From Polaribacter sp. (lineage in GTDB: Bacteria; Bacteroidota; Bacteroidia; Flavobacteriales; Flavobacteriaceae): 47,967 nt of DNA. How positions within the stretch are numbered: the stretch's first letter is position 1; every line of letters begins with the position of its first letter. Both the position numbers and the translations under genes were made by a program. This document shows, in pieces, positions 17,493-25,374 of this stretch. Location: contig JABAZI010000071.1 of assembly GCA_018608545.1 (NCBI GenBank), positions 48,254 through 96,220 on the forward strand, given 5' to 3'. The notes beneath the pieces are model-generated. The model saw only the letters and a list, made by a program, of their open reading frames with translations. It did no database searches and had not been told where the DNA came from.

Positions 17493-17767
17493 TAATTTAT
17501 TTTGAAAATAGATAAATCGAAATCGATGATGTATAAGAAAATAAAAACTAAAATTGCAACGATGATAAGAAGTGTTTTATTTACACTTTTATCTGAATTT
17601 TTTAAATCATTTATTGCGTCATTAAAATTAGCCTTAATTCCTTTATTTTTACCAGCAGTTTTTCTAAATTGATCTAGTTTGTGTTCAATTTTAAAAGGGT
17701 TTCCTTCTCCTTTATAATATCGAGGTTTGTAATCAAACTTATTATGTGTACGTTTTAAAAATCCCAT
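17492..17767 (-). CDS. Small protein with C-terminal membrane anchor, first gene of the mutL operon
   Basis: The 91-aa product is basic in its N-terminal two thirds (FDYKPRYYKGEGNPF, FRKTAGKNKG) and ends in one transmembrane helix (LLIIVAILVFIFLYII), so it is probably tail-anchored with the basic part in the cytoplasm. I recall orthologues being labelled 'riboflavin synthase subunit beta' in databases. That is almost certainly an error carried over from the nearby ribH, since no lumazine synthase feature is present. It is coupled to mutL by a TAATG overlap. The function is unknown. Confidence 0.75.
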   Translation of the reverse strand: MGFLKRTHNKFDYKPRYYKGEGNPFKIEHKLDQFRKTAGKNKGIKANFNDAINDLKNSDKSVNKTLLIIVAILVFIFLYIIDFDLSIFKIN

Positions 17768-17822
17768 ATTTTTAAAAAAATAATTTGTTGTTTGTGATTT
17801 TTAGAAATCAAAAACCTAGCCA

Positions 17823-17845
17823 TTTGAATAGGCTATTCAAAGTTA
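17823..17845 (-). promoter_or_regulatory. -7 element overlapping a 19-bp palindrome upstream of the mutL operon
   Basis: On the minus strand TAACTTTG (17838-17845) matches the -7 consensus. Its TTTG begins the palindrome TTTGAATAGCCTATTCAAA (17823-17841, 9-bp arms around one base), which spans the expected start site. A TTTG at 17868-17871 is a possible -33 box, but at 22 bp. The layout resembles a repressor operator. It could also act as a weak 3' hairpin for ribH. Confidence 0.5.
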
Positions 17846-17917
17846 ATAGAATTAAAAGAAATTCTTTCAAAAAACCCGACGAATGTATACTTTATTTTTT
17901 CTTTCAAAAAAAAGCTA

Positions 17918-18424
17918 CTAATAACCTATATTTTTTTGAGTTTTATCTATATTTTTTAGGCTAGCCATCTTAACAGCAGCAAGGGCACATTCAATTCCTT
18001 TATTTCCTAGTTTTCCTCCAGATCTATCTATAGATTGTTGTTTTGTTATGTCAGTTAACACACAAAAAATTACAGGAACATCATATTTAAGATTTAAATC
18101 TACAATACCTTGGGTAAGACCATCGCATACAAAATCAAAATGTCTTGTTTCTCCTTGAATTACGTTTCCTATTGCTATAACTGCATCAACTTGATGTGAT
18201 TGAATCATTTTTTTACATCCAAAAACGAGTTCAAAACTTCCAGGAACTTCCCAAGAATAAATATTCTCTTCTAACGCGCCACAATCTAATAGAGTTTGAA
18301 CTGCTCCTTCTTGTAGGTTTTTAGTAATCTCAGGATTCCACTCTGAAACAACAATCCCAAATCGAAAAGATTTCGCATTTGGGATTGTTGCTTTATCGTA
18401 GTGCGATAAATTAGTTGTTGCCAT
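17918..18424 (-). CDS. ribH: 6,7-dimethyl-8-ribityllumazine synthase
   Basis: RibH condenses 5-amino-6-ribitylamino-uracil with dihydroxybutanone phosphate in riboflavin synthesis. The 168-aa protein contains the expected motifs: VVSEWNPEIT (substrate loop), VPGSFELVFG, AIGNVIQGETRHFDFVC with the catalytic His, and DRSGGKLGNKG near the C terminus. The length is normal. It follows the TPR gene by 57 nt, with a dyad between them. Confidence 0.96.
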   Translation of the reverse strand: MATTNLSHYDKATIPNAKSFRFGIVVSEWNPEITKNLQEGAVQTLLDCGALEENIYSWEVPGSFELVFGCKKMIQSHQVDAVIAIGNVIQGETRHFDFVCDGLTQGIVDLNLKYDVPVIFCVLTDITKQQSIDRSGGKLGNKGIECALAAVKMASLKNIDKTQKNIGY

Positions 18425-18441
18425 TTTTTTAGTTTGATAGT

Positions 18442-18476
18442 TTACAGTCGAGTTATACTATAACAGCTCGTTGTAA
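18442..18476 (-). other. Intercistronic interrupted dyad between the TPR gene and ribH
   Basis: Three nested arm pairs can be seen: TTACA/TGTAA outside, CGAG/CTCG, and GTTATA/TATAAC around a single base. No U-run follows on the minus strand, so it is not a classical terminator. It may be an mRNA processing or stability hairpin, or an operator for ribH. Confidence 0.4.
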
Positions 18477-18481
18477 ATTAA

Positions 18482-19246
18482 TTATTCAGCATATTTAGCA
18501 GCTGCAATAAATTTTTGTATGTTTTTACCTTGTTCAGATTTAGGGAATTCTTCTTCTATTTTTGTAAACAACATTTCTGCTTTGTTGTATTTTTTTAATT
18601 CCATCGCAGCTTGTCCTGCTTTGAAGAGAAATAAAGGTGATGTGAATTCATTGCTTTTTTTAGTAGCAGCTTGTTCATAATAGTTCAAAGCATCTCCTAG
18701 TTGATTGATATCTGCAAAAGCATCTCCAATAGCCCCTAAAGAAACAGGTCCTAACATTTCGTCATCAGACTCAAATTTATTCAAATACTCAATAGCTTTG
18801 TCATATTCTTTCATTTGTAAATATGAAATACCTGCATAGTAATTCGCGAGATTACCAGCATCCGTTCCGCTATATTTGTTGGCAATATTCAAAAAACCAT
18901 AATTTCCTTCAGCACCTTCCAAACCTAATCTTAGTAAAGAATCTATTCCAGACCCAGCGATGGCTGCTTGATCAAAATATTTTCTTGGAAAAGCGATTTC
19001 GTTAGAAGCTTCTTTCTCATTGGGTTCAATTTGATATTTATTGTATCCCATGTAGGCAACAAAAATAACAACGATAGCCACCAATGTGTAAAACAAAGGT
19101 TTACTATTTTGTTCAATCCATTGTTCTGATTTTGAAGCAGTTTCATCTAACGTGTTTAAAACTCCAGCTGTTTCAAATTCTGATTCATCAATTTGATTTT
19201 CTTCTTTTTTACCTTCTGGTTTATATTTTTTCTTGTATGTTGCCAT
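18482..19246 (-). CDS. Membrane-anchored tetratricopeptide repeat protein (YfgM-like)
   Basis: The 254-aa protein has a charged cytoplasmic N terminus (MATYKKKYKPEGKKEENQ), one transmembrane helix near residues 48-66 (LFYTLVAIVVIFVAYMGY) and a C-terminal TPR domain (YAGISYLQMKEYDKAIEYLNKF, DALNYYEQAA, KYNKAEMLFTKI). The layout matches YfgM-type TPR_21 proteins, ancillary to the Sec translocon in E. coli. The role here is inferred. It has its own -7 element and is followed by ribH. Confidence 0.85.
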   Translation of the reverse strand: MATYKKKYKPEGKKEENQIDESEFETAGVLNTLDETASKSEQWIEQNSKPLFYTLVAIVVIFVAYMGYNKYQIEPNEKEASNEIAFPRKYFDQAAIAGSGIDSLLRLGLEGAEGNYGFLNIANKYSGTDAGNLANYYAGISYLQMKEYDKAIEYLNKFESDDEMLGPVSLGAIGDAFADINQLGDALNYYEQAATKKSNEFTSPLFLFKAGQAAMELKKYNKAEMLFTKIEEEFPKSEQGKNIQKFIAAAKYAE

Positions 19247-19267
19247 GTTTATTTTAAATTATGGTCA

Positions 19268-19275
19268 CAAAAATA
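19268..19275 (-). promoter_or_regulatory. -7 element (TATTTTTG) of the TPR gene
   Basis: The minus strand reads TATTTTTG, 21 nt before the ATG at 19244-19246. No clear TTTG at 19 bp was found. Confidence 0.55.
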
Positions 19276-19358
19276 GTTTTTTTAATTGGATTTTAAAAGT
19301 AGATAATTCCCAAAATTTTCAATAATTTGCAATGCGTTTTTAATATTAAATTTCACGA

Positions 19359-20444
19359 ATGTATTTACAGAAAATTTCTTTAGTTAATTATAAAAATATC
19401 ATATCGCAATCTTTTGATTTTCAGAAGAAAATAAATTGTTTTGTTGGTGAAAATGGTGTAGGAAAAACGAATGTTTTAGATGCTATTTATTATTTATCGT
19501 TTTCTAAAAGTTATTTCAATTCTGTTGCAATTCAAAACATAAGGCATGGAGAAAGCTTTTTTATGATCGAAGGGGACTATCTTTTAAATCAGAGAAACGA
19601 AAAAATTGTTTGTAGTCTTAAAAAGGGACAAAAAAAAGTTCTTAAAAGAAACGGAAAAAGTTATGAAAAATTTTCAGATCATATTGGGCAGTTACCTTTG
19701 GTAATTATCTCTCCTGCTGATCGAGATTTTGTTACTGAAGGAAGTGATACTAGAAGAAAATTTATAGATGGTGTAATTTCACAACAAAATAAAGGGTATT
19801 TGCAAGATTTACTTTTCTATAATAAAGTACTTTCTCAAAGGAATGCTTTGTTGAAATATTTTGCTGCCAATAGAACTTTTGATGCGTTGAACTTAAGTGT
19901 GTATGATGAGCAACTTTCTGAGTATGGGACTAGAATTTACGAAGTAAGAAAATCTTTTTTAGAAGAATTTATTCCAATTTTTAATCAAAAATATCAAATT
20001 GTTTCAGGCGATAAGGAGTATGTTAATTTAATATACAAGAGCCAGTTACATGATTTTTCCATGAAAAACCTATTAGAGAATTCTTTAAAAAAAGACAAGA
20101 TTCTTCAATATACAACAACGGGAATTCACAAAGACGATTTAAACTTTGAAATAGGTGAGTTTCCTATAAAGAAATTTGGTTCACAGGGTCAACAAAAATC
20201 ATATTTAATAGCTTTAAAATTGGCTCAATTTGAGTTTATAAAACAACAAGCACAGGTAACTCCGATCTTATTATTAGATGATATTTTTGATAAATTAGAT
20301 GAAAATAGGGTACTACATATTATTCAGTTGGTCAATAATGATGAATTTGGTCAGATTTTCATAACAGATACTCATATTGAGAGAACAGAGAATATTTTAA
20401 AAAAAGGGAGCAAAGCATATCAAATTTTTAAATTAGATTCCTAA
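19359..20444 (+). CDS. recF: DNA replication and repair protein RecF
   Basis: The 361-aa SMC-like ATPase loads RecA at single-strand gaps with RecO and RecR. Walker A is GENGVGKT (residues 30-37), the signature is FGSQGQQKS, and Walker B is [12 protein letters not shown]. The start [13 protein letters not shown] is typical. A near-consensus -7 element (TAAATTTC, 19347-19354) ends only 4 nt before the ATG, so the transcript may have almost no leader. It is followed after 87 nt by a DUF721 gene. Confidence 0.95.
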   Translation: MYLQKISLVNYKNIISQSFDFQKKINCFVGENGVGKTNVLDAIYYLSFSKSYFNSVAIQNIRHGESFFMIEGDYLLNQRNEKIVCSLKKGQKKVLKRNGKSYEKFSDHIGQLPLVIISPADRDFVTEGSDTRRKFIDGVISQQNKGYLQDLLFYNKVLSQRNALLKYFAANRTFDALNLSVYDEQLSEYGTRIYEVRKSFLEEFIPIFNQKYQIVSGDKEYVNLIYKSQLHDFSMKNLLENSLKKDKILQYTTTGIHKDDLNFEIGEFPIKKFGSQGQQKSYLIALKLAQFEFIKQQAQVTPILLLDDIFDKLDENRVLHIIQLVNNDEFGQIFITDTHIERTENILKKGSKAYQIFKLDS

Positions 20445-20531
20445 TAATAATGAAAAATAAATAGTGTAATTTTTATAATTTTTGAAAAATAACGTAGTTT
20501 TATAAATCTCCGAGATAGGTAAATAATATAA

Positions 20532-20831
20532 ATGATGGCAAAACGAGAAAATAATTCTTTTTCCGTAAAAGATTTAATGCAAAGTTTTATCAAGGAAAAT
20601 AACTTGAGTAAAGGAATGCGTAAGTTAAAAGTTGAGGAAACGTGGGCAGAAATGATGGGGCCAGGTGTCATGGCTCATACAACTTCGGTTAAGCTACAAA
20701 ACAAAACTCTTATCATACAATTAACTTCTTCTGTGTTACGAGAAGAATTAAGCTATGGAAAGGAAAAAATCATAAAAATGATGAATGAAAAAGTTGGAGA
20801 AGGAGTCATTTTAAAATTGATGCTGGTCTAA
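20532..20831 (+). CDS. DUF721 (DciA-like) protein
   Basis: This 99-aa protein of the DUF721 family has the conserved core WAEMMGPGVMAHTTSVKLQNKTLIIQLTSSVLREELSYGKEKII. DciA proteins load the DnaB helicase in bacteria without DnaC or DnaI. The position next to recF is common for this family. Tandem ATGs (20532 and 20535) make the exact start uncertain by one codon. A terminator follows directly. Confidence 0.88.
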   Translation: MMAKRENNSFSVKDLMQSFIKENNLSKGMRKLKVEETWAEMMGPGVMAHTTSVKLQNKTLIIQLTSSVLREELSYGKEKIIKMMNEKVGEGVILKLMLV

Positions 20832-20840
20832 TAAAAAAAA

Positions 20841-20860
20841 CTCACAACAAAAGTTGTGAG
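20841..20860. terminator. Terminator between the DUF721 gene and ndk
   Basis: CTCACAAC and GTTGTGAG form a perfect 8-bp stem around AAAA. On the minus strand it is followed by eight T, a strong terminator for ndk. On the plus strand the tail (CTATTTATT) is weaker. Confidence 0.88.
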
Positions 20861-20890
20861 CTATTTATTATTTTAAAAAAAAAGTGATTC

Positions 20891-21310
20891 TTAGAATTGC
20901 TCTCTTCCAGAAAAATGAAAATTTCCTTCTATTTCTGCATTTTCACTTGAGTCAGAACCATGTACTGCATTTTCGCCCATGGAAGTTGCATATAGTTTTC
21001 TGATTGTTCCTTCTGCTGCATCTGACGGATTTGTTGCTCCTATTAAAGTTCTAAAATCATCAACTGCATTTTCTTTCTCTAAAATGGCAGCGACGATTGG
21101 TCCACGTGTCATGAACGTAACTAACTCCTGAAAAAAAGGACGTTCATTATGGACAGCATAAAAAGTTTCAGCATCCGTTTTTGTCATTTGAGTTTTCTTT
21201 AATGCTACAATTCTAAATCCAGCGGTATTAATTTTTTCTAGAATAGCACCTGTGTGTCCGTTTTCGACAGCATCTGGCTTAAGCATTGTAAATGTTCTAT
21301 TTTTTGGCAT
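20891..21310 (-). CDS. ndk: Nucleoside-diphosphate kinase
   Basis: Ndk transfers gamma phosphate between nucleoside di- and triphosphates through a phospho-His intermediate. The 139-aa product has His117 in the signature NAVHGSDS, the N-terminal [10 protein letters not shown] and [11 protein letters not shown]. It is transcribed alone, with its own -7 element, a palindrome at the predicted start site and a strong terminator. Confidence 0.97.
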   Translation of the reverse strand: MPKNRTFTMLKPDAVENGHTGAILEKINTAGFRIVALKKTQMTKTDAETFYAVHNERPFFQELVTFMTRGPIVAAILEKENAVDDFRTLIGATNPSDAAEGTIRKLYATSMGENAVHGSDSSENAEIEGNFHFSGREQF

Positions 21311-21344
21311 TTTATAATCTTTTAGTTTTGATAATATTCTTGTA

Positions 21345-21360
21345 AATGTTGTACAACATT
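21345..21360. promoter_or_regulatory. Perfect 16-bp palindrome at the ndk start site, possible operator
   Basis: AATGTTGTACAACATT equals its own reverse complement over all 16 bases. It lies 5 bp downstream (minus strand) of the ndk -7 element and so covers the predicted transcription start. It could bind a dimeric regulator. As RNA it would have little loop, so DNA binding is more likely. Confidence 0.5.
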
Positions 21361-21365
21361 CAGAA

Positions 21366-21373
21366 CAAAATTA
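21366..21373 (-). promoter_or_regulatory. ndk -7 element (TAATTTTG)
   Basis: The minus strand reads TAATTTTG, an exact TAnnTTTG match 55 nt before the ndk start. No TTTG is found at 19 bp. Confidence 0.55.
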
Positions 21374-21409
21374 CATATTTTTTTTAATTAAATTGTATAT
21401 TCGCCATCT

Positions 21410-22438
21410 ATGATTTTAAAAGGATTTGAAGATTTAAAGCGCTTTCTAGAAAAACCAAAAAATATTGTAATTGTTGGGCACAGAAATCCTGATGGAGATG
21501 CGATGGGTTCTTCTATGGCATTAAAGTATTATTTGGATAAAAAAGGACATCAAGCAACAGTGATTGTTCCTAATGAGTACCCCGAATTTTTACATTGGTT
21601 GCCTGGTGCCGACAAGGTATATCGCTTTGATAAACAAAATTCTCAATCCCTAAGACTACTCAATGCTTCGGATATTGTTTTTCTTTTGGACTTCAACGCA
21701 TTGCATAGAGTTGGTTTTGATATGCAAGCTAGGCTGGAAAAATACAAAAATGACTTTGTGATGATAGATCATCATCAGCAACCAGACACTGTAAAATACA
21801 TGTATTCAGATGTTACGATATGTTCTACATCGCAAATGGTTTATCAATTTATAGAAATGAATAGCGATCTAGATCTTATTGATACAGATATTGCTAGCTG
21901 TTTGTATACTGGTATTATGACAGATACAGGTTCTTTTCGTTTTAGATCTACAACCAGTTTTACTCACAGAATTATTGCAGATTTAATAGATAAAGGAGCT
22001 GAAAATCATAAAATTCATAGTAATGTGTATGATGCAAATTCCTACAACAGGTTATTGTTATTAGGGCAAGCCCTTAGTAATTTGCAAATTTTACCACATT
22101 ATAAAACAGCCTTTATAACGTTATCAACTTTAGAAAAAAAACAGTTTGATTTTAAAAAAGGAGACACTGAGGGAATAGTTAATTATGCACTTTCTTTGAA
22201 AGGCATTATTTTTGCAGCAATTCTTATTGAAGATAGTGAGCAAAAAATTGTAAAAATGTCATTTCGTTCAAAGGGAGCCTTTTCTGTAAATCAATTTTCA
22301 AGAAATCATTTTAGTGGAGGAGGACATGATAATGCTGCTGGTGGAAAATCAGATTTATCATTGACAGAAACAGTAACAAAATTCACCTCACTATTATCAG
22401 AATATGAAGAAGAATTAAAAGAATCTTATGAAAATTAA
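21410..22438 (+). CDS. DHH/DHHA1 phosphoesterase, NrnA-like (nanoRNase / pAp phosphatase)
   Basis: The 342-aa protein has the DHH-family motifs GHRNPDGDAMGSS (N-terminal metal site), DFNALHR, DHHQQPD and the DHHA1 tail motif FSGGGHDNAAGG. B. subtilis NrnA of this size degrades 2-5-mer RNAs and dephosphorylates pAp. Substrate use here is inferred from the family. The ATG lies only 6 nt after a degenerate -7 element (TATATTCG, 21396-21403). Its last 11 bases overlap gldI, so the two are coupled. Confidence 0.92.
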   Translation: MILKGFEDLKRFLEKPKNIVIVGHRNPDGDAMGSSMALKYYLDKKGHQATVIVPNEYPEFLHWLPGADKVYRFDKQNSQSLRLLNASDIVFLLDFNALHRVGFDMQARLEKYKNDFVMIDHHQQPDTVKYMYSDVTICSTSQMVYQFIEMNSDLDLIDTDIASCLYTGIMTDTGSFRFRSTTSFTHRIIADLIDKGAENHKIHSNVYDANSYNRLLLLGQALSNLQILPHYKTAFITLSTLEKKQFDFKKGDTEGIVNYALSLKGIIFAAILIEDSEQKIVKMSFRSKGAFSVNQFSRNHFSGGGHDNAAGGKSDLSLTETVTKFTSLLSEYEEELKESYEN

Positions 22439-22961
22439 ACTCTTTTTTTTTTTTATAATTTTTTGTTGCTATCGTTGTACCAAAGTTCAGCCAAGAAGAC
22501 CTATTGATTTCAAGTCTTCATCAATTATTTTAAAAGAAACATTAAAAAAATCCATACAATTAAATCGTATAGAAGATGATAAGATTACAGCGCTTATTAA
22601 AAAAGATACGACCAACTCATATCAAGTTTCCCCTAACGGATTTTGGTATGCTTACATCAATAAAAAAGAAGCGATTGTGCAAACTCCAAAATTTGGAGAT
22701 GAAGTTACTTTTGAATATAATATTACCGATTTAGAGGGGAATGTTATTTATAGCAAAGAAGAATTAGGAATCATGAAATATCGCATCGATAAGGAAGATT
22801 TTATTTTTGCACTTCAATTAGGAATAAAGTTGATGAAAGTTGGAGAAACTATTATATTTGTAATCCCATCATACAATGCTTTTGGTATTTCTGGAGATGG
22901 AGAAAAAATAGGAATTAATCAATCAATAAAAAGTACCGTAACATTATTAAATATTAAATAA
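22428..22961 (+). CDS. gldI: Gliding motility-associated FKBP-type peptidyl-prolyl isomerase lipoprotein GldI
   Basis: The 177-aa lipoprotein has a signal ending near CCYRC and a C-terminal FKBP fold (GDEVTFEYNITDLEGNVIYS, ALQLGIKLMKVGETIIFVIPSYNAFG). It fits GldI of flavobacteria, a periplasmic isomerase required for gliding and thought to help fold Gld or type IX secretion proteins. Several FKBP active-site aromatics are not obvious, so activity is uncertain. It overlaps the NrnA-like gene by 11 bp and is followed after 1 nt by another FKBP gene. It suggests the host glides or has type IX secretion. Confidence 0.85.
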   Translation: MKIKLFFFFIIFCCYRCTKVQPRRPIDFKSSSIILKETLKKSIQLNRIEDDKITALIKKDTTNSYQVSPNGFWYAYINKKEAIVQTPKFGDEVTFEYNITDLEGNVIYSKEELGIMKYRIDKEDFIFALQLGIKLMKVGETIIFVIPSYNAFGISGDGEKIGINQSIKSTVTLLNIK

Positions 22962-22962
22962 A

Positions 22963-23667
22963 ATGAAGATTATAAAAAGTGTTTTAACAATTACAGTAAT
23001 AGCATCAATGTTTTCTTGTGGAAATCAATTAAAAGAAGTGAAATCTCTTAACACAGAGATTGACTCGGCAAGTTATGCTTTAGGATTAGATATGGCTTTA
23101 AAAGTAAAGGCAAACTTTGAAGAAGCCGATAGAGATTTGTTTATACAAGGATATAAAAATGGAATAGATTCTACCAATTTATTAATTACTACAAAAGATC
23201 TTAACGGGTTTTTAAGAAGTTTTTTTCAGAAACAACAACAACAAAAGTCAGCTAATAGAGCTGAAAAATCGTTCGGTGTAAATAAAATAGCGGGACAAGA
23301 ATTTTTAGCTACAAATAAATCTAAAGAGGGTGTTATTGAAACTGAAAGTGGTTTACAATATATCATTATAAGAGAAGGGAAAGGTAAAAAACCACTAACT
23401 ACCTCCAAAGTAAAAGTTCATTATCACGGTACAAATATTGAAGGTGAGGTTTTCGATAGTTCTGTCGATAAAGGTACTCCAGCAGAATTTGGAGTTACCC
23501 AAGTAATCAAAGGTTGGACAGAAGGGCTACAATTAATGAAAGCAGGAGGAAAGTATAAATTTTTCATACCTCAAAATTTAGCTTACGGAGCTCAACAAAG
23601 AGGTGCTGCTATTAAGCCGTTTTCTACGTTGATTTTTGAAGTTGAGTTGTTGGAAGTTATCAATTAA
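22963..23667 (+). CDS. FkpA-like FKBP-type peptidyl-prolyl isomerase lipoprotein
   Basis: The 234-aa product has a lipobox ending in MFSC, then a helical N-terminal dimerisation/chaperone region with a QQQQ run (about 25-120, IDSASYALGLDMALKVKA). The FKBP domain (about 125-234) contains VKVHYHGTNIEGEVFDSS, QVIKGWTEGLQLMKAGGKYKFFIP and LAYG. This is the FkpA/Mip layout, acting on envelope proteins. It is the second of three consecutive isomerase genes with 1- and 6-nt gaps. Confidence 0.93.
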   Translation: MKIIKSVLTITVIASMFSCGNQLKEVKSLNTEIDSASYALGLDMALKVKANFEEADRDLFIQGYKNGIDSTNLLITTKDLNGFLRSFFQKQQQQKSANRAEKSFGVNKIAGQEFLATNKSKEGVIETESGLQYIIIREGKGKKPLTTSKVKVHYHGTNIEGEVFDSSVDKGTPAEFGVTQVIKGWTEGLQLMKAGGKYKFFIPQNLAYGAQQRGAAIKPFSTLIFEVELLEVIN

Positions 23668-23673
23668 TAAATA

Positions 23674-24711
23674 ATGAAGAATTTAACTTTATTTTCTGCT
23701 ATATTTTTTCTAATGCTATCTTGTAAATCTCATAATTACAAAGGTTTAGATGATGGGTTGTATGCTGAATTACAAACTAACAAAGGAAATATTTTATTGC
23801 AATTGTATGCAAAAAATGTACCGATGACTGTGGCAAATTTTGTTTCCTTAGCAGAAGGTACTAACCATAAAGTAATAGATTCTATCCATGGCACCCCTTT
23901 TTTTAACGGAATCCGTTTTCATAGAGTTATCAAAAACTTCATGATTCAAAGTGGAGATCCAACCAATACAGGTAGGGGTAATGCCGGCTATAAATTTCCA
24001 GATGAATTTCCGATTGATTCTCTTGGAAACCTTGTGTATAAACACGATGCCAAGGGTATTTTGTCCATGGCGAATTCTGGTCCAAAAACAAATTCAAGCC
24101 AATTTTTTATAACACACAAAGCAACCCCTTGGTTGGATAGAAAACACACTGTTTTTGGAAAAATTAAATTAGGAGAAAACACATTAGATAGTATTGAAAA
24201 AAATGATACAATAGAAAAAGTATCCATTATAAGAGTAGGTAAATTCGCAAAAAAATTCAAAGCACCCAAAGTATTTGAGTCAGAATTATTGAATATCGCT
24301 TCCAAAGAAGAAAAATACCTAGAAAAGTTAGAAGCGATAAAAGTTGCTTTTTTGAAAGAAAAAGGACGCGATAAAGCAGTTAAAACAAGCTCTGGATTAA
24401 AGATTCTTGAATTAGAAAAAGGAACAGGGAAAAAATTTGATAGTACACTACCTGCTTCAATACACTATACTATTTATCTCGCTTCAGGAAAGCAAATACA
24501 ATCTTCTGAAGGTAAAGAGCCTTTGCGTTTTGTGCTTAGTAAAAATCCGATGATAGCGGGTGTCACAGAAGCACTTAAAGAGATGAAGGAAGGAGATAAG
24601 AAAAGGCTTTTTATCCCATATTACTTAGGGTATGGAGAAAAAATGTACGGACCTTTTCCTTCTAAGTCAGATTTAGTTTTTGATATTGAACTTTTAAAAA
24701 TCGGTAAATAA
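23674..24711 (+). CDS. Dual-family isomerase lipoprotein: cyclophilin fused to FKBP
   Basis: The 345-aa lipoprotein has a lipobox ending in MLSC. Its first domain (about residues 28-195) is a cyclophilin with FHRVI, FMIQSGDP, SMANSGPKTNSSQFFIT and WLDRKHTVFGKI. Its second (about 250-343) is an FKBP with ASIHYTIYLASGKQI, GVTEALKEMKEGDKKRLFIPYYLGYGE and a normal last strand. Fusions of the two immunophilin families (CFBP or FCBP) are known but uncommon. It is the last of three isomerase genes and is followed by a PAP2 gene with a 1-nt gap. Confidence 0.93.
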   Translation: MKNLTLFSAIFFLMLSCKSHNYKGLDDGLYAELQTNKGNILLQLYAKNVPMTVANFVSLAEGTNHKVIDSIHGTPFFNGIRFHRVIKNFMIQSGDPTNTGRGNAGYKFPDEFPIDSLGNLVYKHDAKGILSMANSGPKTNSSQFFITHKATPWLDRKHTVFGKIKLGENTLDSIEKNDTIEKVSIIRVGKFAKKFKAPKVFESELLNIASKEEKYLEKLEAIKVAFLKEKGRDKAVKTSSGLKILELEKGTGKKFDSTLPASIHYTIYLASGKQIQSSEGKEPLRFVLSKNPMIAGVTEALKEMKEGDKKRLFIPYYLGYGEKMYGPFPSKSDLVFDIELLKIGK

Positions 24712-24712
24712 T

Positions 24713-25273
24713 TTGTTACAAGACATCATCCAAATTGATCAAAATCTACTAATTTATTTAAATAATTTAGGGAGCACCAAATGGGATTCATTATGGCTAT
24801 TTATTACCAATCAATTTTTTTGGTCCCCTTTATTTATTTTAATATTTTATTTAACCATTAAATCTTATGGTTGGAAAACGGGTGGATTTTTAATTTTATC
24901 GATGATTGTACTGGTCGCTTTTTCTGATCAGTTCACTAATTTTATAAAAAATACAGTACAACGGTCTCGTCCAAATAACAATGAGGAAATAAAACATTTA
25001 TTACGAGTTTTAATCAATCCACAGAGTTATAGTTTTATGTCTGGTCATGCAACTACATCTACATTTTTTTCAGTCTATGTGCTGCTTTTATTGAAAGATA
25101 ATTATAAATATATTTATTTAATATTATTCTTTCCTTTGGTCTTCTCTTATAGTAGATTGTATTTAGGAGTTCATTTTCCTATTGATATTTTTGTAGGTAT
25201 TTTAATAGGAGTCACCTTTGCAAATCTCTATTTTATTCTTTCTAAGAAAGTTATAAAAAAGCTTTTTATTTGA
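24713..25273 (+). CDS. PAP2-family membrane phosphatase
   Basis: The 186-aa membrane protein has the three PAP2 motifs: KNTVQRSRP (K-x6-RP), MSGH and SRLYLGVHFPID (SR-x5-H-x3-D). Such enzymes remove phosphate from undecaprenyl pyrophosphate, phosphatidylglycerophosphate or related lipids. The substrate is not known here. The start codon is TTG, 1 nt after the stop of the isomerase gene. The N terminus MLQDIIQIDQNLLIYLNNLG resembles those of other flavobacterial PAP2 proteins, which supports this start and coupled translation. Confidence 0.88.
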   Translation: MLQDIIQIDQNLLIYLNNLGSTKWDSLWLFITNQFFWSPLFILIFYLTIKSYGWKTGGFLILSMIVLVAFSDQFTNFIKNTVQRSRPNNNEEIKHLLRVLINPQSYSFMSGHATTSTFFSVYVLLLLKDNYKYIYLILFFPLVFSYSRLYLGVHFPIDIFVGILIGVTFANLYFILSKKVIKKLFI

Positions 25274-25341
25274 TTTTTAACCACCTAAAAATAAACTTTT
25301 GTTTTTAAAATGAAAAAAGAGGATAAAAAATAGTTTTTCAG

Positions 25342-25349
25342 TAAATTTG
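25342..25349 (+). promoter_or_regulatory. pheT -7 element (TAAATTTG)
   Basis: An exact TAnnTTTG match 25 nt before the pheT ATG. AGGGG, 8 nt before the ATG, is a possible Shine-Dalgarno, unusual for this window. Confidence 0.6.
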
Positions 25350-25374
25350 CAAATATTAAATCAGGGGACAGCAT

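Noticed and set aside
18442-18476. Dyad upstream of ribH as an FMN riboswitch
   Set aside because: It is only 35 nt and lacks the conserved RFN-element helices and loops.
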